The position numbers and the translations under genes are program-made. From positions 1-52,056 of the forward strand of contig JACIWQ010000008.1 of NCBI GenBank assembly GCA_014360895.1: a DNA stretch of 52,056 bases. The letters are read 5' to 3'. The DNA comes from Thermoflexales bacterium (GTDB taxonomy: Bacteria > Chloroflexota > Anaerolineae > B4-G1 > DUEL01). The notes below the pieces were generated by a model, which was not told the origin of the DNA, did no database searches, and saw only the letters and a program-made list of their open reading frames with translations. Positions 29,971 through 38,381 of this stretch are shown in pieces (the stretch's first letter is position 1; each line of letters opens with the position of its first letter).

Positions 29971-31107
29971 TCATCCAACCAGCGATTGCTGATATACCCG
30001 GAAGTGTTTGTACCGTTCGGCCCCCCACCGTTGGGCAACGAGGTTCATCATCAGGTTGTATTCCCCCGTGACAGACCCGTCCAACCAGGCATATCCCCGC
30101 TGCATGAACCCCTGAATCACCCCCAGATACAGCACCGCGTCTATGCCCCGCATCCGGTATCGGTCCAGAACCCCCATCAGTTTGAAGGAGGCCACATCAA
30201 TCCGACGCATTAGGCGGCGCATCCGAAGCCAGTTGAAGGGGAACAGGCGCCCGTTCAGGTGAATGAGGGCCCGGTTGATGTCCGGAATCGCCACCCCGAA
30301 GCCCACCGGTTCCCCGTCAATCTCGGCGATGAGGGCCATCTGCGGGTCTATCAGGGAACGCAGCGGGTTCGCCATATCTATGAAGTCTTCCTCCGACATC
30401 GGGACGTAATCCGGGAAATGCTTCAATGTCTCGTTGAACAGGTACCAGACCACCCGGACCTCCCGGTCCCAGTCGTCCAGGCGGATAGAGCGGAGGGTGA
30501 CCCGGCTGGTCCGCCGGGCCGCCTCGGCCACGTGGAGAATCTCCTGGGGCACATGTTCCAGGTTCTCGCCAATCTGGTGCCGGAAAATGCGGTAGGCGTA
30601 GAAGTCGGCATGTTTCTCCATGCCGTACTGTTCCAGGAAGCGAGCGTAGTACGGCGGAGTATGGGATTGGAGCATCACCGGAGGGCAGTCGGCGCCGGCG
30701 ATGAGGACGCCCCCGTGGTCGGACTGAGTGAAGTTCATGGGGCCACGCATCACGGTGGCCCCCCGGTCCCGGAGCCAATCCCGGGCGGCGTCCAGCAGCG
30801 CGGCGGCGATGGAGTAATCCTCCACCACCTCAAAGAAGCCGAAGCCCCCAACGGCCTCGCCCCGGTACTCGTTGGCGCGATGGTCCACGAACGCCACAAT
30901 CGTCCCCACCACCTCCCGTCCCCTCCGGGCCAGCAGGCGAAGGACGTCGGCGTGGCGGAAGAAGGCGCTGCGCTCGGGGTCCAGACGTTTCATCTGGTCG
31001 GAGATCAGGGGCGGCACCCAGTTCCGGTCCCCCTGATAGACCCGCCAGGGGAACCGGACAAAGGCCTCCAGGTCCCGGCGGCTCTGGACGGGCTCAACGG
31101 TTACCAT
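29971..31107 (-). CDS. GNAT-fold acyltransferase-like protein
   Basis: The 378-residue protein has two GNAT-like halves. The first contains FVRFPWRVYQGDRNWVPPL, FFRHADVLRLLARRGREVVG and GFGFFEVVEDYSIAAALLDA, followed by GATVMRGPMNFTQSDHGGVL; the second contains MALIAEIDGEPVGFGVAIPD and YLGVIQGFMQRGYAWLDGSV. Proteins of this layout are annotated only as GNAT; some bacterial ceramide-synthase-type N-acyltransferases are, as I recall, of similar organisation. Its substrate is unknown. The adjacent acyl carrier protein suggests acyl-ACP rather than acetyl-CoA as donor. It is the first gene of a four-gene minus-strand unit. Confidence 0.72.
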   Translation of the reverse strand: MVTVEPVQSRRDLEAFVRFPWRVYQGDRNWVPPLISDQMKRLDPERSAFFRHADVLRLLARRGREVVGTIVAFVDHRANEYRGEAVGGFGFFEVVEDYSIAAALLDAARDWLRDRGATVMRGPMNFTQSDHGGVLIAGADCPPVMLQSHTPPYYARFLEQYGMEKHADFYAYRIFRHQIGENLEHVPQEILHVAEAARRTSRVTLRSIRLDDWDREVRVVWYLFNETLKHFPDYVPMSEEDFIDMANPLRSLIDPQMALIAEIDGEPVGFGVAIPDINRALIHLNGRLFPFNWLRMRRLMRRIDVASFKLMGVLDRYRMRGIDAVLYLGVIQGFMQRGYAWLDGSVTGEYNLMMNLVAQRWGAERYKHFRVYQQSLVG

Positions 31108-31119
31108 GCTTTTACCTCC

Positions 31120-31154
31120 AGTGGTACTATGCCACTAAAAGGAGAATTTGTCAA
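31120..31154 (-). promoter_or_regulatory. Promoter and possible operator of the GNAT-ACP unit
   Basis: On the minus strand TTGACA (31154-31149), 17 bp, CATAGT (31131-31126). The -10 box lies inside the inverted repeat AGTGG-TACTATG-CCACT (31120-31136), a possible repressor site. Confidence 0.5.
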
Positions 31155-31161
31155 ATGACCG

Positions 31162-31210
31162 TAGACGGCAGTGGGTAGTGGGTAGTCGGCAGTGGGTAGG
31201 GGGTAGTGGG
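31162..31210 (+). repeat. Seven 7-bp units, YAGTSGG
   Basis: TAGACGG, CAGTGGG, TAGTGGG, TAGTCGG, CAGTGGG, TAGGGGG, TAGTGGG in unbroken register, between the divergent promoters of the GNAT unit and the CAP-domain gene. Confidence 0.9.
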
Positions 31211-31235
31211 CGGGGGTCGGCGGTCCGTAGTCCGG

Positions 31236-31264
31236 TTGTGGGAACGGCGGGCATGTGCTACAAT
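31236..31264 (+). promoter_or_regulatory. Extended -10 promoter of the CAP gene, predicting a leaderless mRNA
   Basis: TTGTGG (31236-31241), 17 bp and TACAAT (31259-31264) preceded by TGC. The expected +1 is at about 31271, the A of the ATG. No ribosome binding site lies between. Confidence 0.7.
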
Positions 31265-31270
31265 ATTTTT

Positions 31271-32401
31271 ATGCCGCCGATGTCTGATCTGAAGCGAATC
31301 GTCCGGATAGTGATTGTCCTCTGCGGGCTGGTTCTGGTAGTGGGGCGTGCCGGTGCTCAGGAGGAGAACCCGGCGGTGCAGTTCTATGCGCGGGTCAACG
31401 AGGCCCGGCTGGATAACGGCCTCCCCCCTTATGGCTGGTCCGACCTGCTGGCGGCGGCCGCCCAGCGGCATGCCAACGACCTGGCCGCGCACCGACTGGC
31501 CTCCCATACCGGCTCCGACGGCTCCACTCCCCAGCGACGCATCGCTGAGGCGGGCTACGCCGCATGGGGGAACGGCGCGGTGGTCGGGGAAAATTTCTGG
31601 ACCGGATACGGGGACGTCCAGGATGCGCTGGAGTGGTTCATGGGCGACCCGCCCCATCGGGAGAACATCCTCAGCAGCCGCTACCGGGAAATCGGCATCG
31701 GCGTCGCGACGGACAGTGAGGGACGGGTCTATTACGTCCTGGACTTCGGGGCGCGGCCCAACGTTCTCCCCATCTTCATCAACGACGGCGCCGCCACGAC
31801 GGAGTCCCCTCAAGTGGCCATCCGGCTGACCAACGAGGAGGCATATCCGCAGGGGGAGGGGAGCGCTTATATGGGCCGCGCGATAGAGGTTCGCCTGAGC
31901 AATACGCCGGATTTCAGCGGGGCAGCATGGCAATCGTGGGAACCGCTGCTGCCGTGGACCCTTCCCGCTGAACCGGGGGAACACTGGGTGTACGTGCAGT
32001 TCCGGGACGGGGCCGGGCGGACGGCGGGCTCCGCCGACAGCATTCTCCTGGTACTGCCCGGAGTATCTCCTACCCCGCCCGCTCCCACCGATACGCCGAC
32101 CCCGCTGCCTACTCCCACGCCAACACCGGCACCTTCCCCCTCCCCCACGCCGCCACTCCCGACAGAGACCCCCGTGCCCTTTCCGTCGCCGACCCCTGGC
32201 GAGGTGCTCTCCCCATCTCCGCCGTCGCCCTCCGCCATTCCCCGGACTGCTACCCGGACTCCGTTTCCCACCTGGACGCCTCTGCCCAATGCCTCCCCCC
32301 GGGCCGGGGGTGGGGCGGACCGCCTGCTGGGGCTCCTCTTCGGCCTGGAGGGGGTTGCCATTATCCTGGGTGTCTATCTGGCCCTGCGGCGGCGGACGTA
32401 A
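31271..32401 (+). CDS. Secreted CAP (SCP/PR-1)-domain protein with Pro/Thr stalk and C-terminal anchor
   Basis: The 376-residue protein starts with a signal peptide ([20 protein letters not shown]), then a CAP domain at about 35-155: [39 protein letters not shown] with the cavity His, [10 protein letters not shown] with the cavity Glu, and [18 protein letters not shown] beta domain (about 170-265) precedes a long Pro/Thr/Ser-rich stalk with repeats such as [15 protein letters not shown] and a final membrane helix ([20 protein letters not shown]) plus RRR. It should be displayed outside the cell on the stalk. The role of bacterial CAP proteins is mostly unknown. An ATG at 31280 is an alternative start. 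Confidence 0.85.
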   Translation: MPPMSDLKRIVRIVIVLCGLVLVVGRAGAQEENPAVQFYARVNEARLDNGLPPYGWSDLLAAAAQRHANDLAAHRLASHTGSDGSTPQRRIAEAGYAAWGNGAVVGENFWTGYGDVQDALEWFMGDPPHRENILSSRYREIGIGVATDSEGRVYYVLDFGARPNVLPIFINDGAATTESPQVAIRLTNEEAYPQGEGSAYMGRAIEVRLSNTPDFSGAAWQSWEPLLPWTLPAEPGEHWVYVQFRDGAGRTAGSADSILLVLPGVSPTPPAPTDTPTPLPTPTPTPAPSPSPTPPLPTETPVPFPSPTPGEVLSPSPPSPSAIPRTATRTPFPTWTPLPNASPRAGGGADRLLGLLFGLEGVAIILGVYLALRRRT

Positions 32402-32405
32402 ACAG

Positions 32406-32441
32406 AACGTGCCAGGCACTTCTGAATGGGCCTGGCACGTT
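32406..32441. terminator. Bidirectional terminator (GTGCCAGGC family)
   Basis: AACGTGCCAGGC, a 12-nt loop and GCCTGGCACGTT form a perfect 12-bp stem between the CAP gene and the convergent histidine kinase gene. Confidence 0.8.
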
Positions 32442-32472
32442 ATTCGTGAGTAACGGACCGTTGCAGAGGTAT

Positions 32473-34209
32473 CTACGCCACCGGAGCTAATGGCAGGGTG
32501 AAACTGAAGGTACACCCCTCTCCGGGAACCCCCGAACTCTCCACGCCGACCTCTCCGCCCATCTTCTCCACAATGCGGCGAACGATAGAGAGTCCCAATC
32601 CGTGACCGGTGGCTCGCTGGGTTCCCAGCCGCTCAAAGGGCTGGAAGAGGCGGCTCTGCTGTTCAGCGGTCAGACCCGGACCGTTATCTCGGACCCAGAA
32701 TCGGACCCGGTCTCCCTCTGCTGTAGCACCCAGTTCCACGCGCGGAGGATGCCCGCCGTACTTCACCGCATTGCTGATGTAGTTGGCCCAGACCTCTTCC
32801 ACCCACGAGGGATAGCCCAGGGCAACGGGCCAGGCCGATGGCACAACCACTTCTGCTCCTGAATCCCGAAGGGCCAGCGCCATCCGGTCCACCACAGCAG
32901 CGACAATCGCGATCATATCCAGGGGTTGCATCTGGACTCCGGCCCGGCTCAATCCAAACAGCAACATCATTTCCTCAACAATGCGCTCCATCCGGTCAGC
33001 GACGCGAAGGATGCTCTGGATGGAGGTATGGCGTTCTTCCTCGGAGAGAACGGCGGTTTCATCATCCAGCAACTCGGCAAACCCCCGGATAATTGCCAGA
33101 GGGTTCCGGAGGTCGTGGGCCACGGTATGCCCGAAGGCATCCAGTTCCTCGGTGCGGGCCTGCAGGTCCCGATTCGCCTGCTGGAGCGATTCCTCTGTCC
33201 GTACCTGTTCGGTGATGTCTCGCAGCAGGATCAGCCGGCCCCCGGAGCCCCGATGCCCGTTGGTCAGCGGAGACGAACGAACTTCCAGAACATGCTCATC
33301 GCCCCCGATACGGCGGTGAACGCGACCTTCCGGTGGGATTTGGGCCAATCCTGGATATTCCCGGAGCACGGAAGTCATCGGCTGGCCTATGGCTTCCTCA
33401 CTTACACCGAGCATCTGGCGTGCGGCCGGGTTGAAATCCACCAGTCGCCCCTCCGAATCCACCACGACCACGCCGTCCCGCATCCGTTCCACCACCGTTG
33501 CCCGAGCCACCGGGATCAGGTCCAGAAGACGGTAGCGAAAAATGGCCACCGCAAACGCAATCCCGGCCAACGCAAAGGCCAGGGGGGTGTAATCTTTCCG
33601 GAGTCCGGGAACGAGTTGGAAAACGTAGGCGATATTGAGAAGCAGAGGGGATAGAGCGCCCGCGATGGCCCACACGGATTGCTGATGGTAAGAGGACGAC
33701 GCAAATATCTGAGCCCCGATGATGAGACCGGCGCCGGCGAAAAGAAGCAAGTAAGAGTAAAGTATATGCACCCAGAACCAGGGGCCGTGGGAGACGTGAA
33801 GGGACAACATGTCGCCGACGGGCTGGAATGTATCGGCACTCCAGAGCAGATGGTGGCGAGAGTTGGTCTGAGCGAGGACGAACGTCACCACCGGAATGAC
33901 CATAAGCGGCCAGAAGTTTCGGGGGGACAGCCAGGAGGTTTTCCCGGTATATTGGAAGGCAAAAGCCAGCCAGGCCAGGGGAATCGTGACGATGAAGAGA
34001 TAATCCAGTTTCGCCCAGAACAGCGTGCCGGCCTCCGTGGGCCACATGAGTTCCAGGGTGTTTCCGATCAGAAATCCGGAAACGGCCAGCATATACAGCC
34101 CCAGCGCAGATGCACCGGGGACATCGCGTTGACGGAAAGCGTATCCGGCAACGACCAAAGAAATCAGCGCCCCGGTGGGCGCCAGAGCAACAAAGAGAAT
34201 ATACTGCAC
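32473..34209 (-). CDS. Orphan sensor histidine kinase with seven-TM N-terminus and PAS domain
   Basis: The 578-residue kinase has seven membrane helices at about 1-225, similar to the histidine kinase N-terminal 7TM domain. A PAS domain (about 235-335: MRDGVVVVDSEGRLVDFNPA) and a short coiled coil follow, then HisKA with phospho-acceptor His365 in GHTVAHDLRNPLAI, and the ATPase domain with N-box YISNAVKYGG, VRDNGPGL and ATGHGLGLSIVRRI. It senses an unknown membrane or small-molecule signal. No response regulator is adjacent; the receiver-MinD fusion at 25.1-26.3 kb is the only receiver domain in the window. Confidence 0.9.
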   Translation of the reverse strand: MQYILFVALAPTGALISLVVAGYAFRQRDVPGASALGLYMLAVSGFLIGNTLELMWPTEAGTLFWAKLDYLFIVTIPLAWLAFAFQYTGKTSWLSPRNFWPLMVIPVVTFVLAQTNSRHHLLWSADTFQPVGDMLSLHVSHGPWFWVHILYSYLLLFAGAGLIIGAQIFASSSYHQQSVWAIAGALSPLLLNIAYVFQLVPGLRKDYTPLAFALAGIAFAVAIFRYRLLDLIPVARATVVERMRDGVVVVDSEGRLVDFNPAARQMLGVSEEAIGQPMTSVLREYPGLAQIPPEGRVHRRIGGDEHVLEVRSSPLTNGHRGSGGRLILLRDITEQVRTEESLQQANRDLQARTEELDAFGHTVAHDLRNPLAIIRGFAELLDDETAVLSEEERHTSIQSILRVADRMERIVEEMMLLFGLSRAGVQMQPLDMIAIVAAVVDRMALALRDSGAEVVVPSAWPVALGYPSWVEEVWANYISNAVKYGGHPPRVELGATAEGDRVRFWVRDNGPGLTAEQQSRLFQPFERLGTQRATGHGLGLSIVRRIVEKMGGEVGVESSGVPGEGCTFSFTLPLAPVA

Positions 34210-34227
34210 ATCGCTCCCTTCGTTCTA

Positions 34228-34233
34228 ATTATA
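34228..34233 (-). promoter_or_regulatory. Extended -10 box of the histidine kinase gene
   Basis: TGG-TATAAT on the minus strand, 18 bp before the ATG at 34209. The -35 region is poor. Confidence 0.45.
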
Positions 34234-34273
34234 CCAGAACTCTACGAAAAGGAAAGTGGTTCTGCCCCCGCCG

Positions 34274-34301
34274 TTGCCCCGCCCAGGGACTGTGTTATAA
34301 T
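34274..34301 (+). promoter_or_regulatory. Promoter of the coiled-coil protein gene
   Basis: TTGCCC (34274-34279), 16 bp, TGT-TATAAT (34296-34301 for the hexamer), with a leader of about 85 nt before the ATG at 34395. Confidence 0.6.
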
Positions 34302-34394
34302 ATCCCCAGCCCCGATGAGGCTATAGCGGCTGAACCAACGAGCCCGGCCATAAACCTTTTTGTGACAGCACCCAAACCCTGAGGGAGCTCGCCG

Positions 34395-35591
34395 ATGGAA
34401 TTGACCCAATTGAGCCAGATGGTCCAGTGGCTGGACGAGGAGCGCCGCAAAGACAAGGCGCTGATCGCTTCCCTGCAGGAGCAGGTCAAACTCCAGGCCC
34501 AGCAACTGGCCCAGCAGCAGGAACTGATCGCCGCCCTCCAGCGGACCGTCGCCGGGATGGAAACCCTGTTGTCCCAGGTGACCAGCTTTGCCCCGGCCCT
34601 GGAAGGGCTGAAGGCCGAAGTGGGCCGCATGCTGGAACTGCGGGAGGAGCAATGGCGAAAAGAGCAGCGGGAGGCCGACCGGGCCCGCCAACTGGAAATC
34701 GGCGCACTGAAGGACGAAATCGCTCGCGTGGCCGATGGCCTGCGCACCATCCCCCGGCTGGAGGAGAGCTTGGCCGCCCTCCAGGCCGAAACCCGCCGCC
34801 TCTACGAGAACCAGCAGCGGCTGGAGACGGCCGCCGCCGACCTGAAACAACAGGCCGAAGACCGGGCCGCCACCGTGGTGTATCTGGAGGAACAACGCCG
34901 GGCCGACAACAAGCGCATCACCGCGCTGGAAGCTGAACTCCCCGAACTGCGCCGCCGCATAGAGACCACCGACGCCAAATTGCCCCTCCTGGAAGAGGCC
35001 GTCCAGAAGCAGAAACGGTATCTGGAAGAGGGGCTGAAGCCCATCAAGGAGTTTGAGAAGGTCGTGGAGGAACTGCGCGTCGCCGACTTCCGCCGCAACC
35101 AGGAGGTCAAAAAATGGGCCGGGCAGGCGGAAGAGGTACGCGCTGAACTGGAGCGGCTGCGGGAGGAGCGACAGCGGTTCATGGAGCAGTACCAGCGAGC
35201 TCAGCGGGCCCTGGAGGCCCTCTCCGCCCTCCAGACCCGGCTGGAGACCCGCCAGAACGAGACCGCCGAGATGCAGCGGCTGGCGGAGGAGCGGCTGAAG
35301 CGGCAGTGGGAAGAGTGGCAGGCCGTGCAGGAGAAGGCCCGCCGCAACTGGGAGGTCACCGCCGAGGAGCGCTGGCGCCAGCAGGAGCGGGTCAACGCGA
35401 CGCTCACCAAGCGGCTGGACGCCCTGACCGCCACGGCGAAACTCTGCTATTCCCAGATCGCCGCCCTCTGGGAGACCCGCCGGGCCGACGCCGTGCGCAC
35501 CTTCACCCACACCCGCGAGGCCTACGAAGCTCGCATCGCCGAGATAGACCAGCAACTGGCCGCCCTGAAAGAGCACCCGCCGGAAGAGTAA
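34395..35591 (+). CDS. Coiled-coil protein of unknown function
   Basis: The 398-residue protein is almost entirely alpha-helical, rich in Glu, Arg, Gln, Leu and Ala, with heptad patterning from residue 1 (LTQLSQMVQWLDEERRKDKA) to about 385. There is a slight break near 55-65 (LLSQVTSFAP). No signal peptide, membrane helix or catalytic motif is present. It resembles SMC-like or structural coiled-coil proteins only in composition. GGGAG precedes the ATG. It may form rods or tether partners; selB follows after a hairpin-rich gap. Confidence 0.7.
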   Translation: MELTQLSQMVQWLDEERRKDKALIASLQEQVKLQAQQLAQQQELIAALQRTVAGMETLLSQVTSFAPALEGLKAEVGRMLELREEQWRKEQREADRARQLEIGALKDEIARVADGLRTIPRLEESLAALQAETRRLYENQQRLETAAADLKQQAEDRAATVVYLEEQRRADNKRITALEAELPELRRRIETTDAKLPLLEEAVQKQKRYLEEGLKPIKEFEKVVEELRVADFRRNQEVKKWAGQAEEVRAELERLREERQRFMEQYQRAQRALEALSALQTRLETRQNETAEMQRLAEERLKRQWEEWQAVQEKARRNWEVTAEERWRQQERVNATLTKRLDALTATAKLCYSQIAALWETRRADAVRTFTHTREAYEARIAEIDQQLAALKEHPPEE

Positions 35592-35654
35592 GAACCACCA
35601 AGACCCAAAGACACGAAGAAGCCAATGTTCTTCGTGTCTTCATGTCTTGGCGGT
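35592..35654. repeat. Palindromic repeat between coiled-coil gene and selB
   Basis: AGACACGAAGAA (35609-35620) pairs with TTCTTCGTGTCT (35628-35639), extended outward by ACCACCAAGAC and GTCTTGGCGGT. It belongs to the same family as 915-1016 and ends 14 bp before the selB ribosome site. Confidence 0.8.
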
Positions 35655-35680
35655 AAATTCCCCGCCAGGGGAGGTGTTCC

Positions 35681-37573
35681 GTGCACGTCATCGGTACCGC
35701 CGGACATGTAGACCACGGGAAATCCACCCTTGTCCAGGCCCTCACCGGCATCAACCCCGACCGTCTCCGGGAGGAGCAGGAGCGGGAGATGACCATAGAC
35801 CTGGGCTTCGCCTGGCTTACCCTTCCCAACGGCGAGCCGGTCGGCATCGTGGACGTCCCCGGGCACCGGGACTTCATTGAGAACATGCTGGCGGGCGTCG
35901 GCGGCATAGATGCCGCCCTCTTCGTCATCGCCGCCGACGAGGGCGTGATGCCCCAGACCCGGGAGCACCTGGCCATTCTGGACCTGCTGCGCATCCCCGG
36001 CGGCGTCGTCGCGCTGACCAAAACGGACCTGATAGACGACCCGGACTGGCTGGAACTGGTCCAGGCGGACATTTCGGAGGTTCTCCAGGGCACCGTCCTG
36101 GAGGATGCGCCCATTATCCCGGTCTCCGCCCGCACCGGGCAGGGGCTCCGGGAACTGGTGGCCGCGCTGCAGGACGTCCTGGCCCGCACCCCGCCCCGCC
36201 CCGACCGGGGCCGCCCCCGCCTCTGGATAGACCGGGTCTTCACCATCGGCGGCTTCGGGACGGTGGTCACCGGCACGCTGGTGGACGGCCACCTGGAGGT
36301 CGGGCAGGAGGTGGAGATTCTGCCGCGCGGGCTCAGGGCCCGCATCCGGGGCCTGCAGACCCACAAGACCAAAATCCAGCGCGCCGTCCCCGGGAGCCGC
36401 GTCGCCATCAACCTGAGCGGCGTCTCCAAACAGGACCTGGCCCGGGGCGACCTGGTCACCCTGCCCGGCTGGCTCCGTCCCACCACCCTGGCGGATGTCC
36501 GGCTGGACGTCCTGCCCGATGCCCCCTTCCCGCTGAAACACAATGCCTCCGTCAAGTTCTTCTGCGGCTCCGCCGAGACGGTCGCCCGGCTCCGGCTGCT
36601 GGGCACCGAGACCCTCCCACCCGGAGCGTCCGGCTGGGTCCAACTGGAACTGGACGACCCCCTCCCCCTGGTCCGGGGCGACCGGTTTATCATCCGTATC
36701 CCCTCTCCGGCGGTGACCGTCGGCGGAGGGGACGTGGTAGACCCCCACCCGGGCCGCAAACACCGCCGCTTCCGGCCCGAGGTGCTGGCCCGGCTGGAGA
36801 CGCTGGCCCGGGGCACTCCCGCCGAGGTGCTCCTGCAGGCCCTGGAGCGCGGCGGCCCGCAGACGGTACGGGACCTGCTGGAAGGCTCCGGCCTGGGCGA
36901 GGCGGCCCCGTCTGCCCTGGCCGAACTCCTCTCCACGGGCGACGCGGTGATTCTGGACGCTGTCCCCGAGATGGCCCCGGCCCGGCTGGTCGCCGCCCGC
37001 GCCTGGTGGTCGGCCACGACGGCCCGGATGCAGGAGGAACTGGCCGCCTACCACGCCCGCTACCCCCTGCGGCCCGGCATGGGACGGGAAGGACTGCGCA
37101 GCGCACTGCGGCTGGACCCGCGCGTCTTCAACGGTCTGATGGCCCGCGCGGCCGCCCAGGGCCTGATCGCGGACGAAGGGGCCACCGTCCGCCTGCCCGG
37201 ACACGAAGTCCGCTTCTCCCCCCAGCAGCAACAGGCGGTGGACGACCTCCTGGCCCGTTTCCGCGCTGCGCCGTATGCCACTCCGTCTGTCAAAGAGGCC
37301 GCCGCGCTCGTCGGCGAGGAGGTGCTGGGGGTCCTTCTGGCCCGGGGCGACCTGGTCCAGGTCTCCCCGGAGGTGCTCTTCCTGCGGGAGACGTACGGGG
37401 AGATGGTGGAGCGCATCCGCGCCCACATCCGCCAAGAGGGGAGCATCACTCTGGCCCAGGTGCGGGACCTCTTCCAGACCAGCCGCAAGTACGCGCAGGC
37501 GCTGCTGGAACACTTGGACGGGGTTGGCATCACCCGCCGGGTGGGGGATGAGCGGGTATTGGCGGAGAAATAG
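35681..37573 (+). CDS. selB: Selenocysteine-specific elongation factor SelB
   Basis: The 630-residue GTPase has G1 GTAGHVDHGKSTL at residue 5, DLGFAWLTLP as switch I, G3 VDVPGHRDFIENM, G4 LTKTDL and G5 PVSARTGQG. Domains 2 and 3 follow, and a winged-helix C-terminus from about 400 (RFSPQQQQAVDDLLARFRAA, LVQVSPEVLFLRE), which binds the SECIS hairpin. This separates SelB from EF-Tu. The GTG at 35681 follows GGGGAGG. No selA, selD, tRNA-Sec or evident UGA-containing selenoprotein gene lies in the window, so the rest of the pathway must be elsewhere. Confidence 0.95.
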   Translation: MHVIGTAGHVDHGKSTLVQALTGINPDRLREEQEREMTIDLGFAWLTLPNGEPVGIVDVPGHRDFIENMLAGVGGIDAALFVIAADEGVMPQTREHLAILDLLRIPGGVVALTKTDLIDDPDWLELVQADISEVLQGTVLEDAPIIPVSARTGQGLRELVAALQDVLARTPPRPDRGRPRLWIDRVFTIGGFGTVVTGTLVDGHLEVGQEVEILPRGLRARIRGLQTHKTKIQRAVPGSRVAINLSGVSKQDLARGDLVTLPGWLRPTTLADVRLDVLPDAPFPLKHNASVKFFCGSAETVARLRLLGTETLPPGASGWVQLELDDPLPLVRGDRFIIRIPSPAVTVGGGDVVDPHPGRKHRRFRPEVLARLETLARGTPAEVLLQALERGGPQTVRDLLEGSGLGEAAPSALAELLSTGDAVILDAVPEMAPARLVAARAWWSATTARMQEELAAYHARYPLRPGMGREGLRSALRLDPRVFNGLMARAAAQGLIADEGATVRLPGHEVRFSPQQQQAVDDLLARFRAAPYATPSVKEAAALVGEEVLGVLLARGDLVQVSPEVLFLRETYGEMVERIRAHIRQEGSITLAQVRDLFQTSRKYAQALLEHLDGVGITRRVGDERVLAEK

Positions 37574-37577
37574 GCGG

Positions 37578-37598
37578 GGGACGTGCCAGGCACGTCCC
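37578..37598. repeat. Perfect 21-bp palindrome of the GTGCCAGGC family
   Basis: GGGACGTGCC-A-GGCACGTCCC lies between selB and resB. A hairpin with a small loop or a protein binding site is possible; it ends 3 bp before the resB start. Confidence 0.75.
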
Positions 37599-37601
37599 GT
37601 T

Positions 37602-38381
37602 ATGAGGTCTATGCGCCGACCGCTTCGCCTGTTCGGACGTCCAAAGGTTGCCGCAGTGCTCCTTCTGCTGGCCCTCGGGGCCGCCGCGCTGGGCTCGTTT
37701 TTCCCCCAACGCCCCACCGGCGACCCGGCCGCGCTGGCCCGCTGGGAGGAGGCCGTCCGCGCCCGCTACGGCGCCCTGGCGGCCCCGCTGGACCGGCTGG
37801 GCCTTTTCCGCTGGTACACCTCCCCCGCCCTCTGGGTCGCCCTCACGCTGCCGGTGCTGGCGACCGTCCTCTGCACCCTGAACCGCTGGCCCGCCCTCCG
37901 GCCGCGCCTTCTGGGCCGCTCCGCTCCCCACTGGGGGACCCTGGTCACCCACCTGGCCGTCCCCCTGTTCCTGCTGGCGTTGGCGCTCACCGGCCGGGGC
38001 CGGCAGGAAGAGATGACCATCGCGGTCGGGGAAACCGGCGTGTTTCCCACCGTCGGCCTGAGCTTGCGCTGCGACGCCGTCACCCTGGAGCGTCACTCCG
38101 ACGGCAGCGTTGCCGACTACCGGGTGGAGGTCACAGCGTGGGCGGACGGCCGGGAGGTCGGGCGGGGCACCGTCCGCCTCAACCATCCTCTCAGCATAAG
38201 AGGGGTCGCGGTCCTCCTGTACGGGTACGCGGTCCGGCAGGGGCGACCGGTCGTGACGCTGCGGGCGGTCTCCGATCCGGGATATGTTCCGTTTCTTATC
38301 GGGGGCGGGTTGTTCCTGCTGGGCCTGATCCTGCGCTGGATGACGGGCAATGAGCAGCGAAGGGCGGAAGACCCGGTTTGA
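37602..38381 (+). CDS. resB: ResB, System II cytochrome c assembly protein
   Basis: The protein of about 259 residues is a short ResB. Membrane helices are at about 15-33 (VAAVLLLLALGAAALGSFFP), 68-88 (SPALWVALTLPVLATVLCTL), 108-128 (TLVTHLAVPLFLLALALTG) and at the C-terminus (YVPFLIGGGLFLLGLILRWM). A periplasmic domain in between holds GGETG-like and LNHPLSIRGVAVLLYGYAV motifs. DPG before the last helix is the usual ResB junction. With CcsA it delivers and attaches heme to apocytochrome c outside the membrane. Starts at 37602 or 37611 are both possible. It overlaps the Nudix gene by 32 bp; ccsA follows that gene. Confidence 0.82.
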   Translation: MRSMRRPLRLFGRPKVAAVLLLLALGAAALGSFFPQRPTGDPAALARWEEAVRARYGALAAPLDRLGLFRWYTSPALWVALTLPVLATVLCTLNRWPALRPRLLGRSAPHWGTLVTHLAVPLFLLALALTGRGRQEEMTIAVGETGVFPTVGLSLRCDAVTLERHSDGSVADYRVEVTAWADGREVGRGTVRLNHPLSIRGVAVLLYGYAVRQGRPVVTLRAVSDPGYVPFLIGGGLFLLGLILRWMTGNEQRRAEDPV

